DNA of 64,000 nucleotides from an uncultured Clostridium sp. (GCA_902496665.1 CABVBU010000012.1:1-64000); one strand, 5' to 3'. Positions 43,168 to 52,787 are shown, counted from the first letter of the stretch. Numbers and translations: made by a program. The notes: generated by a model from the sequence alone, not told the origin.

Positions 43168-45351
43168 TTAAGCTGCTACAGAACGGCGGGATGCCTTCTT
43201 CTGGTTCTTATATGGATCCGGACGGAACAGCATATAGAGGAATCCGAGAAGAACAACAACAGCTGCTGCTGTGCCGATTCCGAAGGAACCGCCTTCCATA
43301 AGAAGTCCGAACTGGTAGAACATCAGTGCTACACAGTAAGCGAATACGTTCTGGAAAACAATTGCGAACCAGAACCACTTTCTGGACTGCATCTGCTGAG
43401 CCATTGTGGAAATAGCCGCCAGACACGGGGAGTTTAACAGGTTGAATACAAGGAAGGAGAAGGCTGCTGCCATTGTCGGGAACCAGTCTCTGATCGCGGC
43501 TGCGACAACGTCTGTCTCCTCAGAGAGATCCTCGCTGACATTTGCAAGGACACCCATTGTGGAAACGATACCCTCTTTTGCGGAGAATCCGGAGATTGCC
43601 GCTGCAACGCACTGCCATTTGCCCCATCCGAGAGGAGTGAAAATCCATGCAAGAGCGCTTCCGAGGATCGCCATCAAGCAGTTCTCTGTGTCTTCTACCA
43701 TACCGAACGCGCCATTCTCGAATCCGAAGGTGGAAAGGATCCACATGATTACGCAGGCAAGGAACAGGATCGTTCCGGCTTTCTTAATGAAGCCCCACAG
43801 ACGCTCCCAGGTGTGCATAAGAACAGTCTTGGCAGACGGGATGTGGTATGCCGGTAACTCCATAACGAACGGAGCTGCCTCGCCGGAGAACGGTTTTGTC
43901 TTCTTTAACATGATCGCTGCTACAAGGACGCAGGCGATACCTAACGCGTACATTAAGAATGCTGTATTTCCGGCATCGGAGTAATCTCCGGAGGTCCAGC
44001 CGACCATGATGCCGCCTAACAGAGCGATGACCGGAAGCTTCGCGCCGCACGGAATAAATGTGGCTGTCATAATGGTAAGACGTCTGTCGTTATCATTTTC
44101 GATGGTCTTGGAAGCCATGATACCCGGGATACCGCAGCCGGATGCGATAAGGAGCGGAATGAAGCTCTTACCGGAAAGTCCGAAATGACGGAACACACGG
44201 TCCATGACGAATGCGATACGTACCATGTATCCGCAGTCCTCAAGGATGGAAAGCATTAAGAATAAGAGTGCCATCTGCGGAAGGAATCCGAATACAGCGA
44301 AGAGTCCGCCGAGGATACCGTCTACAACAAGGCTCTGGATAAAGTCGCTTGCGCCTGCTGCCGCGAGAGCTGCGCCTGCCCATTCCTGAATGCCGCCGCC
44401 GAATGTATCATTGGCCCAGTCTGTACCCATAGTACCAAGTGTGCTTACACAGATGTAGTAAACGAACCACATCACTGCCGCGAAGATCGGGATACCTAAG
44501 ATACGGTTTGTAACGATTTTATCGATCTTATCGGAGGTGGAGAGCTTCTTGCCGGATTTCTTAACGGCCTTGTCGATCACGCTTCCGATGTATGTATAAC
44601 GCTCGTCTGTGATGATGCTCTCTGTATCGTCATCGGTCTCTTTCTCAAGACGGGTCACCTCTGTGTTGACCGCTGCCATAGCGGATGCCGGAAGATGTAA
44701 CTGCTCGATGACCTTGCTGTCCTTCTCAAGAAGCTTGATCGCGAACCATCTCTTCTGGTCTGCGTCCACAGCGTCACCGACAGCCTCCTCAACCTTCTCG
44801 ATCGCGTTTTCAACGCTTCCGGAGAAGATGCCGGCCGGGTTCTTCCACTCGTTCTTCTTCGCTGCTTCGATCGCCTTATCGACAACTTCCTTAAGGCCTG
44901 TGCCCTTTAACGCGGAAGTCTCAACAACTTCACAGCCGAAGATCTCGGAAAGCTTCTTCACATCGATCTTATCCCCGCTCTTTGCAAGCAGGTCAGCCAT
45001 GTTTAACGCGATCACGACCGGAATACCGATCTCGAGGATCTGAGTTGTCAGATATAAGTTTCTCTCAATGTTTGTTGCATCTACCAGATTGATGATCGCC
45101 TGCGGTTTCTCGTGAACGAGATAATCACGGCTTACAACTTCCTCCAGTGTGTACGGAGAAAGGGAGTAAACACCCGGAAGGTCTGTGATGATGATCTCTT
45201 CACCGCTCTTTGAAGATTTTAATTTACCTTCTTTTTTCTCTACTGTTACACCCGGCCAGTTTCCGACGTACTGGTTCGCGCCTGTGAGGGCATTGAACAT
45301 GGTCGTCTTACCACAGTTCGGGTTGCCGGCTAATGCGATTTTAATAGCCAT
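43168..45351 (-). CDS. feoB: Ferrous iron transport protein B
   Basis: The 727-residue protein has an N-terminal G domain (G1 GNPNCGKTT at 9-17, G3 DLPGVYSL, G4 NMAD), a GDI-like helical linker and a membrane part with two Gate motifs (ASGCGIPGIMASKT, and SGFSAKEGIVSTMG). It imports Fe2+ across the membrane. GGAGG is before ATG 45351. It is last in the operon after two small FeoA proteins and a Cys-rich protein; transcription starts at the Fur-type promoter near 46.4 kb. Confidence 0.98.
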   Translation of the reverse strand: MAIKIALAGNPNCGKTTMFNALTGANQYVGNWPGVTVEKKEGKLKSSKSGEEIIITDLPGVYSLSPYTLEEVVSRDYLVHEKPQAIINLVDATNIERNLYLTTQILEIGIPVVIALNMADLLAKSGDKIDVKKLSEIFGCEVVETSALKGTGLKEVVDKAIEAAKKNEWKNPAGIFSGSVENAIEKVEEAVGDAVDADQKRWFAIKLLEKDSKVIEQLHLPASAMAAVNTEVTRLEKETDDDTESIITDERYTYIGSVIDKAVKKSGKKLSTSDKIDKIVTNRILGIPIFAAVMWFVYYICVSTLGTMGTDWANDTFGGGIQEWAGAALAAAGASDFIQSLVVDGILGGLFAVFGFLPQMALLFLMLSILEDCGYMVRIAFVMDRVFRHFGLSGKSFIPLLIASGCGIPGIMASKTIENDNDRRLTIMTATFIPCGAKLPVIALLGGIMVGWTSGDYSDAGNTAFLMYALGIACVLVAAIMLKKTKPFSGEAAPFVMELPAYHIPSAKTVLMHTWERLWGFIKKAGTILFLACVIMWILSTFGFENGAFGMVEDTENCLMAILGSALAWIFTPLGWGKWQCVAAAISGFSAKEGIVSTMGVLANVSEDLSEETDVVAAAIRDWFPTMAAAFSFLVFNLLNSPCLAAISTMAQQMQSRKWFWFAIVFQNVFAYCVALMFYQFGLLMEGGSFGIGTAAAVVVLLGFLYMLFRPDPYKNQKKASRRSVAA

Positions 45352-45380
45352 TTTTCATCCTCCTATTTTGCTGCACTTGT

Positions 45381-45453
45381 GTTGTCACTGTCCACCTTCC
45401 AGACGGACAGCAACCAGATTTTGCCGATGTCCTGCATACACATCAGGCAAAAC
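45381..45453. repeat. Degenerate repeat copy D, feoA-feoB spacer hairpin
   Basis: GTTGTCACTGTCC...GGACAGCAAC (45381-45414) followed by TTTTGCCGATG...CATCAGGCAAAA (45420-45452) repeats the order of the first two hairpins of the 132-bp element at 28345, with strong divergence. Confidence 0.45.
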
Positions 45454-45466
45454 ATTTATCCCGCCA

Positions 45467-45691
45467 TTAAACAGTAACGACTTCGACACTTTCCGCATCG
45501 TCTCTTCTCAAAGACAGTTCATATCCACGGACCGTGATCTCGACCGGATCACCGAGCGGCGCTACTTTACGAACGTAGATCTCGCTGTTTTTGGTAATGC
45601 CCATGTCCATGATTCTGCGGCGGAATGCGCCCTCTCCGTTGATCTTTACAACTTTAACCGTTGTATGTACCGGAACTTCACGTAATGTCAT
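45467..45691 (-). CDS. feoA: FeoA family protein (second copy)
   Basis: The 74-residue SH3-like protein has the FeoA pattern: VPVHTTVKVVKINGEGAFRR, then RIMDMGITKNSEIYVRKVAP, PVEITVRGYELSLRRDDAE. FeoA binds the cytosolic side of FeoB and supports iron uptake. AAAGGAG is before ATG 45691. It lies between the first feoA and feoB. Confidence 0.93.
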   Translation of the reverse strand: MTLREVPVHTTVKVVKINGEGAFRRRIMDMGITKNSEIYVRKVAPLGDPVEITVRGYELSLRRDDAESVEVVTV

Positions 45692-45896
45692 GTCTTCTCC
45701 TTTCTATCCTTGTGAACCACTCCTGCGGTCCGGATCCATTCCCCTGCCTTTTGTATAATTTTTCCAAAAATTTTCGATTAGTTGTTGCTAATTAGTGCAT
45801 ACTAACCTTTGGGGAAAAAGCAAAGTGGGAAATCTCCCACTTGAACTTTCATCATCCATAACTGCCCTATTCTTCCCAGCCTGCACTTCCTTGCGG

Positions 45897-45923
45897 GGTA
45901 ACGCAAACTGCTGAACAGTTACC
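45897..45923. repeat. Short palindromic repeat, copy E
   Basis: GGTAAC at 45897-45902 and GTTACC at 45918-45923 flank GCAAACTGCTGAACA; a degenerate member of the GTTACTG palindrome family located between the two feoA genes. Confidence 0.4.
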
Positions 45924-45936
45924 GTCTTTTTTCCGG

Positions 45937-46152
45937 CTACTGCACCATAACGTGCTTTGCCATCTCCTTATTGATCGCGACTCTGGAATCCTTGATGTTT
46001 ACGATCAGGTTTCCGTTGAGTTCAGAGATCACTGTCACTGCCGCTCCGTCCACGAAGCCAAGATTCGCGAGGAATCTCTTTGTATCCTCTGCTCCGCCGA
46101 CTCGCTGGATCATGCCGGTCTCACCGGCACGTAAAAATGTCATTGGCATCAT
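45937..46152 (-). CDS. feoA: FeoA family protein (first copy)
   Basis: The 71-residue protein shows the FeoA pattern FLRAGETGMIQRVGGAEDTK, FLANLGFVDGAAVTVISELN, NLIVNIKDSRVAINKEMAKH. It is more acidic than the second copy. GGAGG lies four to seven bases before the paired ATGs at 46152 and 46149; either could be used. It is co-transcribed with the Cys-rich protein upstream. Two different FeoA copies per feoB are common in Clostridia. Confidence 0.93.
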   Translation of the reverse strand: MMPMTFLRAGETGMIQRVGGAEDTKRFLANLGFVDGAAVTVISELNGNLIVNIKDSRVAINKEMAKHVMVQ

Positions 46153-46180
46153 GTTTCCTCCTCTTTACACTCCCATCCGC

Positions 46181-46357
46181 TCAGGCCTTGTGAGCTTTCG
46201 GAGCTGTATCGTAATGGACACTGCCGCATCCGCTGCAACCGGAACAGGAACCGCAGCAGCCCCCGCAGGAACCGCTCTTCTTCTGTTTCCGGATACTCTT
46301 TATCACACCGATCACGGCCATGGCAACCAGCAACAAAACAATTACATCTGTAAGCAT
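46181..46357 (-). CDS. FeoB-associated Cys-rich membrane protein
   Basis: The 58-residue protein has one N-terminal membrane helix (LTDVIVLLLVAMAVIGVI), a short basic stretch, then a cluster SCGGCCGSCSGCSGCGS with seven cysteines and a late histidine. Small proteins of this kind go with FeoB and may hand over iron. ATG 46357 is seven bases after AGAGGTG; GTG 46366 would overlap the ribosome site. It is the first gene after the Fur-type promoter, whereas it more often follows feoB. Confidence 0.85.
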   Translation of the reverse strand: MLTDVIVLLLVAMAVIGVIKSIRKQKKSGSCGGCCGSCSGCSGCGSVHYDTAPKAHKA

Positions 46358-46392
46358 TTCTATCACCTCTCACCAAACCATTTATGGGAACA

Positions 46393-46421
46393 ATCGTATT
46401 GATAACGAATATCAATTTCAA
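46393..46421 (-). promoter_or_regulatory. feo operon promoter with overlapping Fur box
   Basis: On the minus strand TTGAAA (46421-46416) and TACGAT (46398-46393) are separated by exactly 17 bp. The spacer holds TGATAACGAATATCA (46400-46414), matching 12 of 14 fixed positions of the 7-1-7 Fur box TGATAATnATTATCA. Fur with iron would cover the promoter and shut the operon. The rest of the gap to 46739 shows no gene. Confidence 0.8.
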
Positions 46422-46739
46422 AAGAATTATATGACTTCATATCTCACTTGTCAACTGGTATTTTATAATTTTTTAAGATTTTACAGGATGGTTTTACTTG
46501 CGTTCCGAAGACTTTCCATTTAAAATGGTAGTATATCTGTGCCAATATTTCTGTCTTGTCTGAATTTATTTATACAGAGTCAAAATTCGCCAACAATATA
46601 GATATATAGGTCCAGATGATTTTATTTTTCGATCTTTTGTGACTCTTTCAGAGGCCAGTATCTTTCCGGTATTTCACCGTTCTCGTTCTGGCAGATTCAG
46701 AAAACGCCACAGCAATATTATTATCAGGAGGTTTCTAAC

Positions 46740-47942
46740 ATGAATAACATAAGAAAGCTTACAGATTCCCTCTTCTGGGTCGGTGTCAATGACCGCCGCA
46801 TTGCTCTCTTTGAAAATGTTTATCCGGTTCCTACAGGAATGTCCTATAACTCTTACGTTCTTCTGGACGAGAAGACAGCGCTCTTCGATACCGTGGACGC
46901 GTCCTTCACCCATGATTTTCTCGAAAATGTGACCGCCGCTTTAAATGGCCGCCCTCTGGACTATCTGATCGTAAACCACATGGAGCCGGACCACTGCGCG
47001 TCCATCGCCGATGTGATCGCTGTTTACCCGGAGGCAAAGATCGTATGCACCGCAAAGGCTGTGGGAATGATGAAACAGTTCTTTGATTTTGATGTGGACA
47101 GCCGCGCGATTCCGGTAAAAGAGGGCGATACCATCTCTCTCGGCTCCCATGAGCTTACCTTCGTGATGGCCCCGATGGTGCACTGGCCGGAGGTCATGGT
47201 TACCTATGAAAAGACAGAAAAGATTCTGTTCTCCGCCGATGCCTTCGGTTCCTTCGGCGCTGTCGACGGAAATATCTTTGCTGATGAGATCGACGATAAG
47301 GGCGCCTGGCTCTCTGAGGCGAGACGCTACTATACAAATATCGTTGGAAAATTCGGCATGTCCGTACAGGGGCTCTTAAAGAAGGCTGCCGGACTCGAGA
47401 TCCGGATGATCTGCCCACTCCACAGCGTGATCTGGAGAGAAGACCTCCCATGGCTCATCGATAAATACCTCAAATGGAGCTCCTATACGCCGGAAGAGAA
47501 TTCTGTAACGATCGCCTACGGATCTGTTTACGGTCATACGGAAAAAGCTGCCGATATCCTTGCCGGAAAGCTTGCTGACCGCGGCATCCGCCATATTTCT
47601 GTCTTTGACGTTTCCAAGACCCATCCGTCCTACATCATTGCAGACGCGTTCCGTACCTCCGCGATGGTCTTTGCATCTATCACCTACAATGGCGGTATCT
47701 TCTGCAATATGGACACACTTCTCCACCAGCTTGCAGCCCACGGTCTTACAAACCGTACCGCGGCCCTGATCCAGAACGGAACCTGGGCGGCAACCACCTC
47801 AAAACAGATGGGTGAAATCCTCGGTACAATGAAAAATATCCATGTGCTCGAGGCAGATGTAACCATTAAATCAGCCCTGAAGAACGATCAGGAAGCTGAG
47901 CTTGACGCACTTGCAGACGCAATTGCCGCATCATTACAGTAA
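46740..47942 (+). CDS. fprA: FprA-type flavodiiron protein
   Basis: The 400-residue protein has an N-terminal metallo-beta-lactamase-like diiron domain with H80-x-E82-x-D84-H85 (NHMEPDHCAS), later HWPE and the ligand in CPLHSVIW. The C-terminal flavodoxin domain (about 255-395) starts TIAYGSVYGHTEKAAD. Such enzymes reduce O2 to water or NO to N2O in anaerobes, fed by rubredoxin. AGGAGG is before ATG 46740. It is followed directly by a flavodoxin gene, whose start lies 15 bases past its stop. Confidence 0.95.
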   Translation: MNNIRKLTDSLFWVGVNDRRIALFENVYPVPTGMSYNSYVLLDEKTALFDTVDASFTHDFLENVTAALNGRPLDYLIVNHMEPDHCASIADVIAVYPEAKIVCTAKAVGMMKQFFDFDVDSRAIPVKEGDTISLGSHELTFVMAPMVHWPEVMVTYEKTEKILFSADAFGSFGAVDGNIFADEIDDKGAWLSEARRYYTNIVGKFGMSVQGLLKKAAGLEIRMICPLHSVIWREDLPWLIDKYLKWSSYTPEENSVTIAYGSVYGHTEKAADILAGKLADRGIRHISVFDVSKTHPSYIIADAFRTSAMVFASITYNGGIFCNMDTLLHQLAAHGLTNRTAALIQNGTWAATTSKQMGEILGTMKNIHVLEADVTIKSALKNDQEAELDALADAIAASLQ

Positions 47943-47957
47943 ATGGAGGAAATGCCA

Positions 47958-48464
47958 ATGAAATATGCAATCGTTTATTCCAGCAAGACCGGAAATACTG
48001 CAGCACTCGCAGATCGTCTCCATGATATCCTTCCGCATGAGCACTGTGTTTATTTCGGTGATACGTCCCATTACTCCCCGGAGCTTGGCGCGGACCTTAT
48101 CTTCGCCGGCTTCTGGACCGATAAAGGAAGCTGTGATGACAGGACACGGATCTTCTTAAAGAACCTTCAGAATACAAATATCGCACTTTTCGGCACAGCC
48201 GGATATGCAGCTCCTGATTACATCCACTCGATCTTAAAACAGGCAGAGGCAAATATTCCCGTAAACAACACCGTTCTGACAGGCTTCGTCTGCCAGGGAA
48301 AAATGCAGCCGGCAGTCGCAGATAAATTTGCCGCAATGCTCGAAAAGGATCCGGAGGACGCAAAGGCAAAGCTTCTTCGCGACACGTACACTGAAGGTCT
48401 TTCCCATCCGAACGAAGAGGACTTCGCAAACTTTAAAAAGTGGGCAGAAGGCTTTATCCACTAA
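47958..48464 (+). CDS. Flavodoxin family protein
   Basis: The 168-residue protein starts with the FMN phosphate loop MKYAIVYSSKTGNTAALADR and has a flavodoxin fold, with FAGFWTDKGSCDD and IALFGTAGYAAPDY as further loops. It likely works as electron carrier for the flavodiiron protein upstream or as a related reductase. GGAGG lies eight bases before ATG 47958, which is preferred to ATG 47943. It shares one transcript with fprA. Confidence 0.9.
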   Translation: MKYAIVYSSKTGNTAALADRLHDILPHEHCVYFGDTSHYSPELGADLIFAGFWTDKGSCDDRTRIFLKNLQNTNIALFGTAGYAAPDYIHSILKQAEANIPVNNTVLTGFVCQGKMQPAVADKFAAMLEKDPEDAKAKLLRDTYTEGLSHPNEEDFANFKKWAEGFIH

Positions 48465-48499
48465 CTGACCTTCATATAAAACGCTTTACATAGATCCCG

Positions 48500-48585
48500 C
48501 AGGACAGTCAAATTCAGGGCGAACGGCAGCGAGACCTAACGCGTGATTCTGATCAGCGAAGCTGACATATTCCTATCAGAGTCAT
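48500..48585 (-). repeat. Hairpin repeat element 2, second copy (inverted)
   Basis: Read on the minus strand, TGACTCTGATAGGA, GTCAGCTTCGCTGA, CAGAATCACGCG, AGGTCTC and GTTCG follow in the same order as at 28508-28585. It lies between the flavodoxin gene and its terminator, so it is part of the transcript. Confidence 0.75.
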
Positions 48586-48588
48586 GAA

Positions 48589-48628
48589 ATGCCGGATGAT
48601 CGGTCTTCCCGATCACCCGGCATTTTTT
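48589..48628 (+). terminator. Intrinsic terminator of the fprA-flavodoxin operon
   Basis: AATGCCGG-A-TGATCGG at 48589-48604 pairs with CCGATCA-C-CCGGCATT near 48609-48624, and TTTT follows. Confidence 0.85.
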
Positions 48629-48649
48629 CATACTCATACTTTGTTCCAA

Positions 48650-50065
48650 TCAGTCTTTCACTCTCGGCAGCATTCTTCCACCGTATCCGATTGCAAAGAT
48701 CTCACCATTCTCATTTTCGAAGAATCTCACATAGCCATCCTTATCCGGGTTGCGCACAATCCCTAAAAATTCCTGCACCGGCACAAATCGAAGAAGCGTC
48801 TCTCCCTCTTTGGCTGCCATGATTCCGTCTTTCTCAAAGATCGTGATCTCGTTCTCTTCATCAGACCGGAAGGTGCCGCACATCGCCTTTCTCTTTTCCG
48901 CATCCCACTCCGTCTCCTGATAAACGGACCGGTCCTCAATTGGATTTCTTCCATGATACATCCGCATTGCTGCATCCGCAATCGTGCTTACCGGCACACC
49001 CGATGTGTTGCACAGTACCATAACGCCCACTCCGGCATCATACGACCAGGATAAATTCGAGGAAACTCCCGGCAGGCTTCCGCCATGCTCCATAACCGTC
49101 AGGTCATCCAGCTTCTTCTGCGCAAGGCCAAAGCAATAATGGCTATCCGGACGATAATCGATTCTTGGGCGGCACATCGTCCGAACGCCCTCCTGGGAGA
49201 GGATCCTTGTTCCATCGATCCCCTTTCCGTAATTCAAATACATGCAGATGTATTTTTTCATGTCTGCGAGCGTAGATTTCAGGGAACCGGCCCCTCCAAG
49301 GGAAAATGCATTGTCGTGGTAATCTCTGCCGGAGATCATGACACCTTTTTGCATTTTGTAGAGAATTGCCGCGTTCGTATCTGCTGCCGGTCTTACATAC
49401 TCTCCGCTGCTCCGCTCCATATGAAGAGGCTCAAGAATATGTTTTTTCACATATTCCGCAAAGCTGTTCTCTCCGCCGACACGACGTACGATCTCCGACA
49501 AAAGTCCAAAGCCATCATTGCAATAGCTCATGTAGTTTCCCGGATCTCCGATCAGACCGCCGTTTTCCTTTGTCTGGGCATCCAGCAGCTTGGCGACTGC
49601 CTTTGTTCCTTCCAATGCGATCTTCTCACAGAACGCAAAATCCCCTGTCTCATTCTCATCTAGTCCTGCCTTCTGCGCGATCTCATTGATGATCGTGCGG
49701 TGCATCGGATAAAAGCCCGCTGTGTGACATAAAAAGTGCCATACCTTTACCGGTTTCTGATTACGGTTTGTAAATTCCGGAATATATTTGCTCACCGGAT
49801 CATCCAGATCTACTTTTCCAGCTTCGACTAACTGCATGATCGATAAAGCCACAAAGGATTTCGTGACGGACGCTAATCCGAAGATCGTATCCTCATCGAT
49901 CGGAAGTTGTCTCTCCTGATCCCGGTATCCAAAAAACTTTTCATACTGTGTCTTTCCATTTCGGTCAACGATCGCAACCGCGATTCCTACTGCGTTGGAA
50001 TGTTCCTGTATCCTGGATACAAGTTCCTCAAAAAGAAATCTTGACGCATTTGTGATTTTGTTCAT
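48650..50065 (-). CDS. Serine beta-lactamase-like hydrolase (class C fold)
   Basis: The 471-residue protein has the three motifs of the penicillin-binding/class C fold: S66-x-x-K69 (ASVTKSF), Y181-x-N (YCNDGFGLL) and H327-G-G (EHGGSLPG). A C-terminal lipocalin-like sheet domain follows. Relatives include D-aminopeptidases and esterases; the enzyme may cut peptides with D-residues rather than drugs. No signal peptide. GGAGAGGAG before ATG 50065. It is the last gene in a row after CapA and an M20 peptidase on the same strand. Confidence 0.9.
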   Translation of the reverse strand: MNKITNASRFLFEELVSRIQEHSNAVGIAVAIVDRNGKTQYEKFFGYRDQERQLPIDEDTIFGLASVTKSFVALSIMQLVEAGKVDLDDPVSKYIPEFTNRNQKPVKVWHFLCHTAGFYPMHRTIINEIAQKAGLDENETGDFAFCEKIALEGTKAVAKLLDAQTKENGGLIGDPGNYMSYCNDGFGLLSEIVRRVGGENSFAEYVKKHILEPLHMERSSGEYVRPAADTNAAILYKMQKGVMISGRDYHDNAFSLGGAGSLKSTLADMKKYICMYLNYGKGIDGTRILSQEGVRTMCRPRIDYRPDSHYCFGLAQKKLDDLTVMEHGGSLPGVSSNLSWSYDAGVGVMVLCNTSGVPVSTIADAAMRMYHGRNPIEDRSVYQETEWDAEKRKAMCGTFRSDEENEITIFEKDGIMAAKEGETLLRFVPVQEFLGIVRNPDKDGYVRFFENENGEIFAIGYGGRMLPRVKD

Positions 50066-50222
50066 GGGTACTCCTCTCCTTTTTTCTGTGCGCACCTGAT
50101 GATACGCCGATTCTTACACAGGTGCGCTGTCTTTATATTGATTATATCGATTCCGATCGTTTTCTTCAAGTTCTTCCCTGTCCCGATCAATTTCGTTCAG
50201 GACTTTACTCTTTCTATCTCCT

Positions 50223-51518
50223 TTAAAGTCTGATCGTTCCTACGCCGTCTTTAATTTCCATCTCAGTTCCGTAAGGTTTTGAAAGCTCTGCCAGATATGC
50301 CAGTACCTTCTCATCTCCGGTCAACACCGGAACTCCTTTTTTCGGCCTTTTTTCCGTCATTCCAAGAGAAATCGGATAGAGTTTGATTTCTGTCACATGT
50401 CCATCTTCCATGGTCCAGCCTGCCATCACGGATAACCAGATCTCCGGAAGCACTCCGTATCCAGCCGTGCCGTTTTTGCTGCGGGCATCCATATAAGCAC
50501 CTACCTTGGTATCCAGCGGCATTTTTTTATTTATGTATGCATCATAAGGCTGCTTCTCCACGGTTTCTGTCTCAAAAAGGAAATTTCCCAGACTGTAGAA
50601 GATAGGCGCTCCGTGATAAATCTCAATTCCACGAAGTTCATGTGGACCGTGTCCGATTACCGCATCTGCTCCCGCATCCACACATCTTCTTGAAAATGTC
50701 TCAAGGAACATGGATGGAACCGTTGTGTCCTCCCCATCTGTCTCATGACCATGAAAGCTTACAAGAACGATATCCGCCTGTTTTTTTGCCTCGATGATCT
50801 CCTTCTCGACACGTTCCATATCTGCCGAGAATGGAACGCTCTCGATCCAGTCTTTTTCATCCAGCACAAATTTGTATGTGCCAAAGGGCAGGGTTCCGGA
50901 AGCCGGCGGATTCTTATATCCATTTTTAACGGACCGCTCCATCGTTGCATTGATCTTTGTAAGCGCCGCCAGTTCTTCGGCTTTTTTATAGTTCTCTTCC
51001 GTGACATGGTAAATCGTTTCATATCGCAGCGGATTTAATCCCGGTCTTCCGACCAATTCCGCGCTCTGTCCACCAGCCATTCCTGACTCGTGGAAGCTTG
51101 AAGAGACTGCGATCATTGCGACACGTCCGTTTTTCGTCTCCAGATAGCATGGTTTTGATGCCTCGGAAAGATTTTTTCCTGTTCCGGCAAAGATCATGTC
51201 TCTCTCTTTTAGATTCCGGATCGTCGCAAGAACTCCTCCATGACTGTAGTCGCAGGAATGATTATTTGCCGTATTAAACAGATTAAAACCAAACGATCTC
51301 ATATCATCAAGGGTTCTTGGATCTGCCATTGCCCAGGTTCCTCCGGAAAAGGCTGCCGGATATCCTTCCTCATTATGGAATGTCATCTCCAGATTCGAAA
51401 ATTTCACATCATACTGACTGATCACGTCTCTGACCTGATCAAATCCTTCATAACCGCCTTCCGGAAATCTTCTTGTGATAAAGGCATCTCCTGTAGCGAT
51501 CAGTGTCATTTTCTTCAT
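50223..51518 (-). CDS. CapA family protein (PgsA-like metallophosphatase fold)
   Basis: The 431-residue protein has the CapA/PGA_cap blocks: LIATGDAFITRR, FSNLEMTF, NLFNTANNHSCDYSHGGV and DAVIGHGPHELRGIEIY with YSLGNFLFE. The calcineurin-like fold is linked to poly-gamma-glutamate capsule making, but many members sit next to peptidases instead. No membrane anchor is present, unlike capsule CapA. It starts three bases after the M20 gene stop, with GGAGG inside that gene, so they are translated together. Confidence 0.9.
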   Translation of the reverse strand: MKKMTLIATGDAFITRRFPEGGYEGFDQVRDVISQYDVKFSNLEMTFHNEEGYPAAFSGGTWAMADPRTLDDMRSFGFNLFNTANNHSCDYSHGGVLATIRNLKERDMIFAGTGKNLSEASKPCYLETKNGRVAMIAVSSSFHESGMAGGQSAELVGRPGLNPLRYETIYHVTEENYKKAEELAALTKINATMERSVKNGYKNPPASGTLPFGTYKFVLDEKDWIESVPFSADMERVEKEIIEAKKQADIVLVSFHGHETDGEDTTVPSMFLETFSRRCVDAGADAVIGHGPHELRGIEIYHGAPIFYSLGNFLFETETVEKQPYDAYINKKMPLDTKVGAYMDARSKNGTAGYGVLPEIWLSVMAGWTMEDGHVTEIKLYPISLGMTEKRPKKGVPVLTGDEKVLAYLAELSKPYGTEMEIKDGVGTIRL

Positions 51519-51521
51519 AAT

Positions 51522-52787
51522 CTATTTTTCCTCCACAACAGAATTTGTCTCCCCGTCGATTCCTGCTGCCATCATCAATACCATAAATGCCTGCTGAACT
51601 GCCTTATATGAGTCGGTGATCGGAAACTTTTCATGAACACTATGATTCCTTATCTTCTTTGTATTTTCATCCGGTGCAAACGCGCGTCCAAGACAGATCG
51701 ATGGAATTCCTTTCGAAACTGCTACGTTCGCATTTGTGCAGCCGCCTTTATGGAATACCGGTTCAATATCCAGAGACTTCAAACCAAGCCACGCAGATTC
51801 TACCAGTGGTGTATGGGAATCCTGAGTTCCGCCCGGAACCTGACTGATCAGTTTTTTATCCCAGGTGATCTCATCTTTTCCCCATTTTTCTGTTTCTTCC
51901 CGGCATGCTTCTTCGATCGCGTCAAAGATTTTTGTGCGAAGCTTTGCAAGCTCCTCCGGTGAATTTGACCTAAAATTAAATTTGATGGTTGCCTGCGATG
52001 CGATCGCATGCACTCCGGTCGCAGTTCCACCGTGGAAATTGGAGACACAGAAGCTTGTCTTCGGATCAGATGGAACTGTAAAATCAGCGATCTTCGCAAC
52101 TGCTCTGGCTGCTGCATGGATCGGCTGTGCCATCTCGCCAAACGCTCCAAACGCATGACCGCCGATACCATAAAAGTTGACCTCGTAGGTCTCTCCGCTT
52201 GTCGCCTCGAAGATCAATACACTCATGTCATTGTTATCAATTGTGAGTGAAATATCAATGTCGTCATTATCATTCAGGAAATCCTTCATTCCGCCGAGAC
52301 CGCCCATGCCTTCCTCGCGAGTAGTTGCTACAAATACAATGTCTCCGAATGTCTTGATCTCGTTCTTATTCAATGCTCTTAAAAGTCCCAACAGCATTGC
52401 CAGTGCTCTCGTATCATCACCGATTCCCGGTGCGTAGAGGAATCCGTCTCTCTCCTCTACACCATGTACCGTTCCAAACGGAAAGACTGTATCCAGATGT
52501 CCCTCGATCAATACTTTCGGCCCTTTGCCGCTTCCTCTTCGAAGGCCAACGACATTTCCACCGCGGTCAATGTGAACATTTTCAAGGCCAAGCGCTTTAA
52601 ATTTTTCCATCATGACCGCAGCTCGTTTTTCTTCCTCTCCCGTCGGAGCCTCTATGAGAACCAGTTCTTTCTGCTCTTCAACCGTATTCCTCTCATCTTC
52701 CTGTATAAATTTCATAGCTTCCTTTACACACGGAATACTCATTGTATATTCAAACTGTTTTTTTACCCGCTCTGATACCTGATACAT
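51522..52787 (-). CDS. M20 family metallopeptidase
   Basis: The 421-residue protein has the M20 metal site: H97-x-D99 (LIEGHLDTVFPFG), GIGDDTRALA at 121-130, E158-E159 in TTREEGMGG, and a late histidine in RNHSVHEKFP. A dimer domain with GGHAFGAFG follows. It resembles tripeptidase-type and acylase-type M20 enzymes. GGAGG is seven bases before ATG 52787. It is the first gene of an operon with CapA and the serine hydrolase; a LysR gene lies upstream. Confidence 0.9.
   Translation of the reverse strand: MYQVSERVKKQFEYTMSIPCVKEAMKFIQEDERNTVEEQKELVLIEAPTGEEEKRAAVMMEKFKALGLENVHIDRGGNVVGLRRGSGKGPKVLIEGHLDTVFPFGTVHGVEERDGFLYAPGIGDDTRALAMLLGLLRALNKNEIKTFGDIVFVATTREEGMGGLGGMKDFLNDNDDIDISLTIDNNDMSVLIFEATSGETYEVNFYGIGGHAFGAFGEMAQPIHAAARAVAKIADFTVPSDPKTSFCVSNFHGGTATGVHAIASQATIKFNFRSNSPEELAKLRTKIFDAIEEACREETEKWGKDEITWDKKLISQVPGGTQDSHTPLVESAWLGLKSLDIEPVFHKGGCTNANVAVSKGIPSICLGRAFAPDENTKKIRNHSVHEKFPITDSYKAVQQAFMVLMMAAGIDGETNSVVEEK

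Noticed and set aside
46149..46421. 90-codon minus frame overlapping the Cys-rich Feo protein
   Set aside because: It runs through the Fur box and promoter; the overlapping 58-residue frame matches known FeoB-associated Cys-rich proteins.
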